33,735 bases of DNA from Verrucomicrobiota bacterium. Its GTDB lineage: Bacteria; Verrucomicrobiota; Verrucomicrobiia; Chthoniobacterales; JAFAMB01. The stretch is from positions 1 to 33,735 of the forward strand of contig JAFAZK010000205.1 of the NCBI GenBank assembly GCA_019239825.1, written 5' to 3'. Below the pieces are notes generated by a model. That model was not told the origin of the DNA. It ran no database searches and worked only from the letters and a program-made list of their open reading frames with translations. The position numbers and the translations under genes were made by a program. The stretch's first letter is position 1; each line of letters begins with the position of its first letter. Below, piece by piece: positions 8,273-16,222 of the stretch.

Positions 8273-11200
8273 TTATCTCGCTCGGCTCCATAGTCTCTTT
8301 CGAACCTGAGAAATCCGATCTGATATCGATCCAAACAGGGCTGGCACAAACGCCTGCGCCCAACTACTGAGTAGGAGCCGCGAAACCAACAGAGTCAAAA
8401 GCGCCATCAGCGCCAAGACCGCAGCATTGTACCATTCAGTTGGGATCAGGACACTGGTCAACGGAATGGTTTTGAATCGTACTAACAAGGTCTCATGAGG
8501 GCGATCCCAAATTCCTAACGGCTTATTGTTGCCAAAGATCTGGTCGGTGAATTGGGTCTGATATTTGGCCGACATCTCATTGCTCCGGCGGCTGAGATCG
8601 CTCAGAAGACCACTGATCGAATGGATGATTTCTTTGGCTGCATCGGTCTTAGCAACCGTATTCTCGGCGGTGGTAGCCGCGTTCTTCCAAGCTCGGTAAA
8701 CGAATTCTACCTGCTCGGCGGCGATCCAACGAGAATGATTCGTGTATAGGGATATCAACCCTTCGTAGGCCCATCGAGACGGCATCAACGCCGCTACCTC
8801 CGGTACCGTTTTGACGAAGTGCTTCTCCTTCGTTTTACCGTCAGCGGTGTAAGATTTCTGATAAATTATCCCAGTGGCCTTGGCGGTCTCGACTTTAGCC
8901 TCGGCAACCTGCGACGGGAACAAGACCAAAGGTTGTAAGTCACCAAACTTGAACGGCTCTGCCCCCGCCAGGATCAACTGCGGCACGAGTATAAGCGGCA
9001 GCGCGTTTGTCGCGGCGGCTTCTTTGATATTTGGAACGCTGGAAATGGCTAACCCGAGAGCAACCCCAACCGCTGAGATCAGCCAAAGATAAAACAAGTA
9101 AGTCCACAGCGACTCCGGCACTTGGAGCAGATACATGCTGATCACGCTGTACAAAAAGATCGGGATAAAGTCGGTCAGCACCAGAGTGGCGAACTTCGAA
9201 GCGAGCCACAGTGTCAGGTTCACCTTTAAGAGCTTTTCGCGACGTAGAATCGGCCGTTCCCGTAGCACTTCCGTGATACTCGAGGACATCCCGATAAACA
9301 GAGCGACGATCGAGGAAAGGAATGGAAACGATACGAACAGGTTATTGCTCTTTAGTATCGGATTGGAGCTAAGGATTTTTCCAACTACCAGACCTAGAAA
9401 AATGGCCGTGACTAAGGAGATACCCAAACCGAGATGATCACGGAGTTTGCATCTCAGTGAACGCTCAAACAGAATCTGCACCTGGCGGACGAGCCAGCCC
9501 TGCAAGGGTTCGTCCGCCGGCGATCGAGTGAGCTCCGGCGTTGGAACGGGAGAAAGGTGCTTTCGCCGAAATGCGTCCCAGCGGGCTTTCCAATACTCCG
9601 GATCAAACATCCGGTGTTCTTCTGTCCGCCCGTCCACTTGTCTGGCGGGCGCTTCTAACGCCGCCAACAAACTGCCTGGATCAAACTCGTCGGCCTCGGC
9701 TGCGGTCGGGACAGGCGCCACTTTTTCCAGGTAGGCGCGAGCATTTACTGGATCGCCGTAGAAAGCAGCGACGCCTCCGCGGTCCAACAGCAGCAACCGA
9801 TCAAAGAGTCTGAAGAGCTCAGCACTTGGTTGGTGGATCACCACAAAAACCAAGGCGCCAGCGTCTGCTCGGGCGCGGAGAATCCGCAAAATTCGCTCTG
9901 AATCGCCTGAAGACAGACCCGAAGTAGGTTCATCCAGCAAAAGAAGCGACTTCGGCGTAAGCAGCTCAAGGCCCAGACTGACTCTCTTCCTTTGCCCGCC
10001 GCTCAAAGTCTTTGTGTCCTCATCGCCGACAATGACGGCTTCTCGATCCTTCAGGTCGATCTCTTCAAGGACATTGGTTACACAATCATCGACCACCGAT
10101 TTATTCGGTCGGCTGAGCCGGAGCCGCGCTCCATAACGGAGGTTTTCGGAGACGGTAAGTGTAGCGAAAGTGATATTATCCTGAGGCACATATCCGAGCA
10201 GGCGAGGATTTTCTTTGACCAAGCGCGATAGGTCGACTCCGTTCATTTTCATCACGCCGGCAGTGAGCGGCACCGAACCGATCATGGTTCCTAATAGCGT
10301 CGATTTTCCGCACCCGCTGGGTCCCATAACCGCAACCATCTGTCCCCCGGCAGCCAAGCACGAAATCTCTCGCAGGCCGCGCATCTTGCCAAAGTTGCAG
10401 CCCACATTATCCATCTCCAGCAAACAGGATGATGCGGTTCTCTTGCCCTTGGTGTCACCAGCTCCGGACAGCGCTAGAATCACCTCGGCGATTTCGCTCG
10501 CTTGGCTGGTGACTCCATCGATTTCGAGCGTGTCCCGCCACCCGACCTTTCTTTCAACACCAGCCTGCACAACTGCGAGCCAAGTCGGTCTTAAAGTGCA
10601 GGTTTTATCTGTTGCTTCCTCGGAAGGCCGCCGAAGCACAAGACGCCCTTCTTTCTTTAAGCAAAACCTTGGTACTCCAGTGGTTCCTTGGGAAAACCAG
10701 CGTTGAAGCAGTTGCAGCTGCCGGTATAGAAGCCGGAAACGGCCAAACCGCAGCTCGCTCAGCAAATCAAAGCGAAAAGCGAAATTCGCCGGCACCGGTT
10801 TTCCATCGAGCGAGGAACCGGTTCGCCCGGCCGAAACGTAAAAGTCGTTTTGCCAATAGGTGACGTATAAAAGGTCAGGCAGATCTTCAGTGGAGAAGCA
10901 ATTTGGAGAATCGGCCGGTCCCAAACGAAATTGAACTGGCCGGCTCACCGGGGGCAGGGTCTGAGCAAAATCCGGGTCGACGACTGCTCGGACAAAGGTC
11001 AAGGCGACGTCTGGTAAACCAAGGTTCTGACCGATCGAGCGCAGGCGTCTGGACCAACCTAGATCTACCCTTTTTAAAATCTCGCAGACTTTAACGGCAA
11101 AGAACGCCTTAGCCGCGACGTCCCAAGAAGTTCGAAGCGCCTGCATCGCTTCTTCGAATTGCGTAGGAGAATCCCGATATTGTTCGACAGCGGCCTCGAG

Positions 11201-11404
11201 TGCAGTCGCGATATCCTCTTGGTAGCTGAAATGCAGGTATTCCGATATCCCTTGTTGAACTTCATCGGTTGCCCCCCGGCCAAGGGCAAATAAGCTACCG
11301 AACAGCTTGATGATTTTTGCGGTGCGTTCGTCTCCCAGTACGTTCTTAGGAAACAAGCGCGCGTCAGGCGCTGCCTTAACGGTACCGGCTAGATCCCCGC
11401 TCAT
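8273..11404 (-). CDS. ABCG-type ABC transporter, fused ATPase-permease with N-terminal extension
   Basis: 1043 residues. The ATPase domain has Walker A GPSGCGKS (361-368), signature LSGGQ (467-471) and Walker B LLLLDEPTSG (487-496), with VVIHQPS as the H-loop region, the ABCG/White layout. Residues about 655-820 hold five to six membrane helices; a large soluble loop (about 830-985) and a last helix (about 990-1013) follow, as in ABC-2 permeases. The first 320 residues are not standard: 25-140 is all-helical and perhaps TerB-like, and 180-225 (FYVSAGRTGSSLDGKPVPAN) vaguely recalls an FHA fold. ABCG-type full half-transporters normally dimerise. The substrate is unknown. The RyR gene starts four bases downstream. 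Confidence 0.85.
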   Translation of the reverse strand: MSGDLAGTVKAAPDARLFPKNVLGDERTAKIIKLFGSLFALGRGATDEVQQGISEYLHFSYQEDIATALEAAVEQYRDSPTQFEEAMQALRTSWDVAAKAFFAVKVCEILKRVDLGWSRRLRSIGQNLGLPDVALTFVRAVVDPDFAQTLPPVSRPVQFRLGPADSPNCFSTEDLPDLLYVTYWQNDFYVSAGRTGSSLDGKPVPANFAFRFDLLSELRFGRFRLLYRQLQLLQRWFSQGTTGVPRFCLKKEGRLVLRRPSEEATDKTCTLRPTWLAVVQAGVERKVGWRDTLEIDGVTSQASEIAEVILALSGAGDTKGKRTASSCLLEMDNVGCNFGKMRGLREISCLAAGGQMVAVMGPSGCGKSTLLGTMIGSVPLTAGVMKMNGVDLSRLVKENPRLLGYVPQDNITFATLTVSENLRYGARLRLSRPNKSVVDDCVTNVLEEIDLKDREAVIVGDEDTKTLSGGQRKRVSLGLELLTPKSLLLLDEPTSGLSSGDSERILRILRARADAGALVFVVIHQPSAELFRLFDRLLLLDRGGVAAFYGDPVNARAYLEKVAPVPTAAEADEFDPGSLLAALEAPARQVDGRTEEHRMFDPEYWKARWDAFRRKHLSPVPTPELTRSPADEPLQGWLVRQVQILFERSLRCKLRDHLGLGISLVTAIFLGLVVGKILSSNPILKSNNLFVSFPFLSSIVALFIGMSSSITEVLRERPILRREKLLKVNLTLWLASKFATLVLTDFIPIFLYSVISMYLLQVPESLWTYLFYLWLISAVGVALGLAISSVPNIKEAAATNALPLILVPQLILAGAEPFKFGDLQPLVLFPSQVAEAKVETAKATGIIYQKSYTADGKTKEKHFVKTVPEVAALMPSRWAYEGLISLYTNHSRWIAAEQVEFVYRAWKNAATTAENTVAKTDAAKEIIHSISGLLSDLSRRSNEMSAKYQTQFTDQIFGNNKPLGIWDRPHETLLVRFKTIPLTSVLIPTEWYNAAVLALMALLTLLVSRLLLSSWAQAFVPALFGSISDRISQVRKRLWSRAR

Positions 11405-11504
11405 CGTAGATTCGTTTCAAGCTCCCCGCTTACGCTGTCTGTTTCGATTCGTCCATCCCACGTTACCAGCGGCCTGCTCCGAAACGCAGGCGCCCAAAAA
11501 TACA

Positions 11505-11577
11505 AATTCCAATTCCCTCCCGGACCACTCACACTCTTGCTGCTGGTCCGGGATCTAACGAATCGGAAATTGGAAAA
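11505..11577. repeat. long hairpin upstream of the ABC gene
   Basis: Perfect 10-bp stem TCCCGGACCA (11518-11527) and TGGTCCGGGA (11544-11553) with a 16-base loop, extended imperfectly by TTCCAATT (11507-11514) and AATTGGAA (11568-11575). There is no T-tract, so a simple intrinsic terminator is not supported. It lies between the gene ending at 11592 and the ABC gene start at 11404, and may limit read-through between them. Confidence 0.5.
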
Positions 11578-11591
11578 TGGCGACGAGCAGG

Positions 11592-12452
11592 TCAGGATAA
11601 GGTCTCGATGCTCTTTATTAATTGCCCGGTCTTATCCCGGAGAGACGCTACTTCTTCTTTGGACAGTGGCTTGGATTGATCCTTCCTTACGGCCTCAGCG
11701 ATTTCGGTGACCCCGTCGGTAATCGTTTTGTAGTTCGAGTGATCTTTGCCGTCGTTATTCGACTTGTAGTTCTGGCTTACGGACTTTAGCTGACTCACCA
11801 GCAGACCGGGTAACGGACCTTGGCGGATCAGTAGCGCCGCCTGTTCGTTATAGTTTTCCGATACCGCGCTAGTCATGATGTTCAGCCCGGTTAACCAACC
11901 GGTAGCAAAAGACATAGTCGCCTCTTCCTTATGAGATCCTGACTTTAATTCTTTGGCGACATCTTGAGCGATCAGGTCGAGCTTCGTGTTCACTTCGTCC
12001 CATTTTCCGGCTTTTGCCGCATCCTGGGCTTCTTCGGCCTTGGCTTTGATGTCGGAGGAGACGCTGAAGTCGGAGGATAATTCCGTACTTACTTTAGCGG
12101 CTTTTTCCACGCTCTCGTAATCCTGTGCCATAATTGCCACAAAGGCGGTGGCGAGGCGTACACCCAGGTTAGAGATCTTCGAGAGATCATCCGGGTAATC
12201 CGACTTCTCGAAATTTGGGTCTGAGGTTAACTCTCGGACCTTTGTTTTCCAGTCGAACTCGGGTAGCGCGGCGCTAATCGCCTTGAATAGCCAAGTTGGC
12301 GACGGCAGGTTTCCACTGCTCGTGATCGACTTCTCGTCGGGAGTCCCCGCCGGGGTTGCCGGAGCTTTCTGCGCCCGGACCGTACCGAGGGTAATAATGA
12401 CTGCTGATAGGACTAACCCTGTCAGCCGGATAGGATGAGGGATTTTCGCCAT
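11592..12452 (-). CDS. exported helical protein of unknown function
   Basis: About 286 residues from the ATG at 12452; a TTG at 12473 would add seven. The N-terminus MAKIPHPIRLTGLVLSAVII plus TLGTVRAQ is a good signal peptide with cleavage near RAQ-KAP. The mature part is hydrophilic and largely helical, with KAAKVSTELSSDFSVSSDIK, KAKAEEAQDAAKAGKWDEVN and a central small-residue segment FATGWLTGLNIMTSAVSENY. No catalytic motif or family was recognised. It is 187 bases upstream of the ABC gene and on the same strand, so it could belong to the same system as a periplasmic component, but the hairpin between them makes a single message uncertain. Confidence 0.7.
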   Translation of the reverse strand: MAKIPHPIRLTGLVLSAVIITLGTVRAQKAPATPAGTPDEKSITSSGNLPSPTWLFKAISAALPEFDWKTKVRELTSDPNFEKSDYPDDLSKISNLGVRLATAFVAIMAQDYESVEKAAKVSTELSSDFSVSSDIKAKAEEAQDAAKAGKWDEVNTKLDLIAQDVAKELKSGSHKEEATMSFATGWLTGLNIMTSAVSENYNEQAALLIRQGPLPGLLVSQLKSVSQNYKSNNDGKDHSNYKTITDGVTEIAEAVRKDQSKPLSKEEVASLRDKTGQLIKSIETLS

Positions 12453-12566
12453 ATACACGCTGGTAGACGCCAACCGGATATCAAATTGCAGAAAAAATGC
12501 GAGCAGGAAGAAGAAAAAGAAGGTTGTAGTTTAACTTGGGAGCTAACGCTGTAGTGTTATCGCTCG

Positions 12567-12683
12567 ATGCTACCCCCTACTCTTTTTGTGTATCTGTATC
12601 AGTTCTTCATCTACGCGATCGTCGCCTTCGTTCTTTGGCTGCTGGAACGACGGTTGGTCCATGGGCCATTTAAGAGGAAGTAG
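12567..12683 (+). CDS. 38-residue single-span membrane protein
   Basis: The ATG at 12567 opens a 38-codon frame ending in TAG at 12681-12683. The product has a hydrophobic span (LFVYLYQFFIYAIVAFVLWL) followed by a strongly basic tail ERRLVHGPFKRK, which fits an inner-membrane protein with a cytoplasmic C-terminus by the positive-inside rule. No clear ribosome-binding site is visible. It is transcribed divergently from the exported helical protein, and an R1 arm begins seven bases after its stop, as for several bona fide genes in this window. Not recognised as a known family; a chance open frame is possible. Confidence 0.45.
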   Translation: MLPPTLFVYLYQFFIYAIVAFVLWLLERRLVHGPFKRK

Positions 12684-12688
12684 ACGGG

Positions 12689-12709
12689 TTTGGTGGGGCG
12701 AGACTCCCG
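12689..12709. repeat. R1 left arm, copy h (paired with 13689-13714)
   Basis: TTTGGTGGGGCGAGACTCCC, an R1 left arm with the variant GAGACTC in place of GAGGCTC. The same variant occurs in the inverted arm at 13689-13714, with the HAD gene between. Confidence 0.6.
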
Positions 12710-12745
12710 CGCAAAGACCAAATAGCACGCTGTGGTCGGGCCTCC

Positions 12746-12872
12746 GTATAGGACCAATAGGACCTATACGACTTATATGTCTGAGGCAGCGAGACTGCTC
12801 TCAAATAACGTCCGGCGCAGGTGCGCAAACGCGACTTCATATAGGTCCTATGAGTCCCATAGGTCCTATCCG
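12746..12872. repeat. R3 GGACCTAT palindromic repeat, copy b
   Basis: Left arm GTATAGGACCAATAGGACC continuing to TATACGACTTATATG (12746-12779), right arm CATATAGGTCCTATGAGTCC continuing to CATAGGTCCTATCC (12839-12872); the arms are inverted copies of about 34 bases around a 59-base spacer. It is downstream of the HAD gene stop. The rest of 12684-12944 shows nothing else. Confidence 0.7.
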
Positions 12873-12944
12873 TCCCAGCTCGCTGGCCCACAATCATCTG
12901 GACAGCTCCTCCACACACCCACCGGTGCTCCCCCCGCCCTCCCT

Positions 12945-13643
12945 TCAACACTTCAGCAGGCCCGCCAACTCGATCATGTCACGCGCCACAAAATCCCAAG
13001 CGCCTTCGGCGCCGAAGTCTTTTGACTGGTGTGGGCCGTATTCCGTCGGGCGCGCCACGAATGCAGTCTTTAAGCCGTGACTCTGCGCGGCCTTTAAATC
13101 GTAGTTATGGGCCGCCACCAGCATTACTTCGGCTGGTGATGCCTTGAACAGCTCGCAAGCGCCCAAATACGTTTCCGGATCCGGTTTGTAATGCTTGAAC
13201 AGATCCGAACCCAGAACTGCGTCCCACGGCAAACCCGCAAACTTCGCTAAATCGACGAGCAACGAAAAATTGCCATTTGAGAGCGGCGCCAGAATGAATC
13301 TTCGTCTTAGCAGGGTGAGACCCTGAACGGAGTCGGGCCAAGGTGACAATTGATGCCAGCCGAACGCGAGCTGATCGATCTCAGCTGCCGTTAAATCCGA
13401 GAGCTGAAAGTCAGGGAGCAATTCCGTCAGGGCCATGCGATGGAGAGCGTCGAGATCAGTCCAAGGCAGTTTGCCCGAGCGCACGCGAGCCATCATCGGC
13501 TCATAAGCAGAGCGCCAACGATCGACGAGCTCATCAACCGGAAACGGCCGCCCTTTCTGACGACCGAACTCGGTCAGAGCAGCAATCAGGCTAGTTCGCC
13601 AATCCACGAGCGTGCCAAAGGTGTCGAACAGCAGGACTTTCAT
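12945..13643 (-). CDS. HAD-superfamily type II haloacid dehalogenase-like hydrolase
   Basis: 232 residues from the ATG at 13643, chosen because the product then begins MKVLLFDTFGTLVDWR, the canonical start with nucleophile D7 and T11; upstream codons read into repeat DNA. Other HAD motifs are LAPLSNGN (motif II Ser), KHYKPDPETYLGA (motif III Lys and Tyr) and VAAHNYDLKAAQSHGLKTAFV (motif IV region with Asn and Asp). True L-2-haloacid dehalogenases usually have Ser-x-Asn in the last motif; here it is Ala-His-Asn, as in many relatives whose substrate is unknown. Cytoplasmic. The gene is flanked by inverted R1 arms about 1 kb apart, so it could be a small mobile cargo. Confidence 0.85.
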   Translation of the reverse strand: MKVLLFDTFGTLVDWRTSLIAALTEFGRQKGRPFPVDELVDRWRSAYEPMMARVRSGKLPWTDLDALHRMALTELLPDFQLSDLTAAEIDQLAFGWHQLSPWPDSVQGLTLLRRRFILAPLSNGNFSLLVDLAKFAGLPWDAVLGSDLFKHYKPDPETYLGACELFKASPAEVMLVAAHNYDLKAAQSHGLKTAFVARPTEYGPHQSKDFGAEGAWDFVARDMIELAGLLKC

Positions 13644-13688
13644 GCAGCAGCATAATGAATCATATGTCAGGCACAACGCGGTTTGGGC

Positions 13689-13714
13689 GTTCGAGAGTCT
13701 CGCCCTACCAAAAG
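13689..13714. repeat. R1 right arm, copy h (paired with 12689-12709)
   Basis: CGTTCGAGAGTCTCGCCCTA continuing CCAAAA, the inverse of the arm at 12689-12709 and sharing its GAGACTC variant. It is 45 bases upstream of the HAD start codon. Confidence 0.6.
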
Positions 13715-13778
13715 CTGTGTCACGCCACGCCGACCCGCCATTGACGCTCACGGCCTCCTCCAGCTACAATATCTTTCT

Positions 13779-13797
13779 CCGATCCAAATTGGATCGG
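13779..13797. promoter_or_regulatory. operator-like perfect palindrome upstream of the MFS gene
   Basis: CCGATCCAA-A-TTGGATCGG, a perfect 9+1+9 palindrome, about 140 bases upstream of the MFS start. It has the size and symmetry of a dimeric repressor site. It also lies upstream of the divergent HAD gene, so either gene could be the target. No regulator gene is adjacent. Confidence 0.4.
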
Positions 13798-13938
13798 CGA
13801 TCAGAATCCAATCATGTACCCCCCCGTTACGATCATGACCGTTCTTCTGTGTGTGGCCCTTTGTCTGCGCTCAGCAGAATTTGACCCCGCGCGAATTGTA
13901 TCTTGTTCTTTCAATGCAGTGTCACGAAGGAGAAAGAA

Positions 13939-15273
13939 ATGAGTACCACCGTCAGAGACGAACTCAGTGATAGCGAACGCCGCTCGATGCTTGTTCGGGC
14001 TGTGATTGCCAGCACGATCGGCACCTCGATTGAGTGGTATGATTTCTTCCTTTACAGCGTTGTAACCGGATTGGTGTTCGCGAAAACGTTTTTCCCAGAC
14101 GCCGACCCGCACGTCGGCTTGCTCAATTCATTCGGTATCTACTTCGGTGGATTCGCCGCCCGACCGATCGGCGCCTATATCTTCGGGCATTACGGGGACC
14201 GAATCGGAAGAAAAGGAGCGTTGATCGCCACGCTTCTGTTGATGGGCGTCGCGACGTTCTTGGTCGCGTTCGTGCCCGGATACAATCAAATTGGCGTCTG
14301 GGGCGCCGTCATTCTGACTTTTTTGCGGATAGTGCAGGGAATTGGGGTTGGCGGTGAATGGGGCGGCTCGGTTTTGCTGGCGATGGAATGGACGAAAACC
14401 TTCGGGCGTCGAGGGTTCATTGCCTCATGGCCGCAGTTTGGGGTACCAGTCGGTTCCTTTTTAGCGAATCTAGCGGTCCTGGGTTTCAGCTGGGCGCTAA
14501 GCGGAAACCAATTTTTCGCTTGGGGCTGGCGCATTCCCTTTTTGTTCAGCGGCGTGCTGGTGCTGATTGGTCTCTGGATCCGGCTTGGCATTATGGAGAC
14601 TCCGACCTTCACTAGGATCGTGACAGAGAACAAGGTCGAGAAACTTCCAGCGGCTAAGGTATTGGCGCGGCAACCGAAATCTGTAATTTTGTCGGCGCTC
14701 ATTCGCCTGGCGGAGCAAACCCCTTACTACATCTTCACGGCATTCGTCTTTGCTTACGCCGTCGGCCAATTGAAGATGGACAGGAACCTTCTATTGGCCG
14801 CCATTATGGGTTTCGCCGTAATCGAGTTTTTTTGCATCCCATTTTTTGGCCATCTATCGGACAAAATTGGTCGCAAAACGATGTATCTCATCGGTGCTGT
14901 CACCATGATCATCTATGGCTTCCTTTTCTTCGCGCTGCTTGATTCCCATAATGTGGTCCTCATGGTTATCGGTGCGATGCTCGGGTCGATCCCGCATAGC
15001 ATGGTTTACGGTCCACAAGCGGCGCTCATCGCCGAACAGTTCACTCCCCGAATGCGTTACAGCGGCGCTTCGCTGGGCTATCAGCTTGCCTCGCTCATTG
15101 CCGGCGGACCTTCTCCTTTGATCGCAACCTGGCTCTTTGGTCAGTACAAGTCCAGCGCTGCGATCTCCTGGTACATCGCCATCTGCGCCGTCATCGCAAT
15201 TATCGCAGTTCTGTTCATGACCGACTATTCCAAAAAAGACGTCGACGAAGAGTACTCACACGTGGGTGACTGA
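13939..15273 (+). CDS. MFS transporter, metabolite:H+ symporter (MHS) type
   Basis: 444 residues from the ATG at 13939, which has AGGAG six bases upstream (13928-13932); the upstream ATG at 13903 lacks one. Twelve membrane helices are evident. The first helix region SIEWYDFFLYS, loop 2-3 motif GDRIGRKGAL, RIVQGIGVGGEWGGSVLL and loop 8-9 SDKIGRKTMY are signatures of the MHS family (ProP, ShiA, KgtP relatives), which carry proline/betaine, shikimate or dicarboxylates with protons. The substrate is not predictable. It is monocistronic: an intrinsic terminator follows, and a palindrome that could be an operator precedes. Confidence 0.9.
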   Translation: MSTTVRDELSDSERRSMLVRAVIASTIGTSIEWYDFFLYSVVTGLVFAKTFFPDADPHVGLLNSFGIYFGGFAARPIGAYIFGHYGDRIGRKGALIATLLLMGVATFLVAFVPGYNQIGVWGAVILTFLRIVQGIGVGGEWGGSVLLAMEWTKTFGRRGFIASWPQFGVPVGSFLANLAVLGFSWALSGNQFFAWGWRIPFLFSGVLVLIGLWIRLGIMETPTFTRIVTENKVEKLPAAKVLARQPKSVILSALIRLAEQTPYYIFTAFVFAYAVGQLKMDRNLLLAAIMGFAVIEFFCIPFFGHLSDKIGRKTMYLIGAVTMIIYGFLFFALLDSHNVVLMVIGAMLGSIPHSMVYGPQAALIAEQFTPRMRYSGASLGYQLASLIAGGPSPLIATWLFGQYKSSAAISWYIAICAVIAIIAVLFMTDYSKKDVDEEYSHVGD

Positions 15274-15309
15274 AGTTTTAGCTTGCCCTCACCCCCAAAC
15301 TTTTGCGAT

Positions 15310-15347
15310 TCGAAGAGGACCGGACACGCCGGTCCCTTCGATTTTGT
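15310..15347 (+). terminator. intrinsic terminator of the MFS gene
   Basis: CGAAGAGGACCGG (15311-15323) pairs with CCGGTCCCTTCG (15329-15340) with one bulged A and a five-base loop, followed by ATTTTGTT. It starts 37 bases after the MFS stop. Confidence 0.6.
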
Positions 15348-15399
15348 TGATAGTGCTACAACAAATAAGCGGGCTCGGTTTAGTCTGAGGATGAGCGGC

Positions 15400-16092
15400 A
15401 TGTTATCGCGCAAGTCAAAGGTGAGAAACGGAACTACGGCGGTTTCTATTGCCTTCGTTTTCAGCGCGTTGGCGAGCCTGGTGGCCAGCAGTCGAGGCAA
15501 CCCAGATAACTCGGATTGGGTGCAATTGAGCAAGAACGACAGTTTGTCGATTTTTGCGCGGTCGCGGGCGGGTTGCCCCATTAAGGAGCTCCGGGCGGTC
15601 GGCGCGATCGATGCGCCCAATTGGGTCGTAAAGAATCTCATCGACGGCGTGGAAGACTACCCCAGCTTCATGCCCTACACGACGAAGACTAAGATCATTG
15701 ACCGGAAACTGAATCAAATCATCAGCTATCTTCGTCTGGATCCGCCGCTGGTTGGCGCTCGGGATGTAACGGTGTCAGTGTCCAGTCAGACGCAAAAGCA
15801 CGAGGACGGGACAACCAGTTACCAAGTGCGCTGGGAGCCGGTGAATTCGCTAGGGCCAAACCCTAGTCCTGGCGTCACCCGCATAACGCTAGATCAAGGT
15901 TCGTGGAACCTGGAACCCACCGATGGAGGCAAGAAGACCCTTGCAACCTACACGATTCTGACGGACGGCGGCGGCGGTTTACCTGCATTCGTGATCGATT
16001 TCGCGAATCGGCAGGGCGTCGAGAATTTGTTTTCCGCCATCCGAAAACAGATCAGCCAGACCAAGTACTCCCAAAGCCGGCCAGCGGATTGA
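15400..16092 (+). CDS. exported START/SRPBCC-like lipid-binding domain protein
   Basis: 230 residues from the ATG at 15400, which has GAGG nine bases upstream; ATG 15391 lies directly on that site. Residues 1-33 are a signal peptide (VSIAFVFSALASLVASSRG). The mature part fits a START-type helix-grip fold: DWVQLSKNDSLSIFARSRAG, IKELRAVGAIDAPNWVVKNL, DYPSFMPYTTKTKII, LRLDPPLVGARDVTV and TLATYTILTDGGGGLPAFVID with a C-terminal helix. START proteins bind lipids or other hydrophobic ligands; the export signal suggests a periplasmic carrier. The ligand is unknown. It follows the MFS gene but beyond a terminator, so it is likely separate. Confidence 0.75.
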   Translation: MLSRKSKVRNGTTAVSIAFVFSALASLVASSRGNPDNSDWVQLSKNDSLSIFARSRAGCPIKELRAVGAIDAPNWVVKNLIDGVEDYPSFMPYTTKTKIIDRKLNQIISYLRLDPPLVGARDVTVSVSSQTQKHEDGTTSYQVRWEPVNSLGPNPSPGVTRITLDQGSWNLEPTDGGKKTLATYTILTDGGGGLPAFVIDFANRQGVENLFSAIRKQISQTKYSQSRPAD

Positions 16093-16222
16093 GCGTATGG
16101 GCGGGTGAGCGTAACGGCGTGTCGGCGTGGGCCACGTCCTGCCGGACACAGTAAGCGGTAAGGCACAACAACGGGTCGGACCTATACGACGGCGCGTACT
16201 GATCACCTTTCACTTTCACCCC

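Noticed and set aside
8268-8349. Longer start for the RyR-domain gene
   Set aside because: It would overlap the ABC gene by 77 bases, and the extra residues have no family similarity.
12586-13080. Plus-strand frame of 164 codons with Gly-Pro-Ile runs
   Set aside because: Derived from R3 octamers and the antisense of the HAD gene; the 38-codon gene in another frame explains its start region better.
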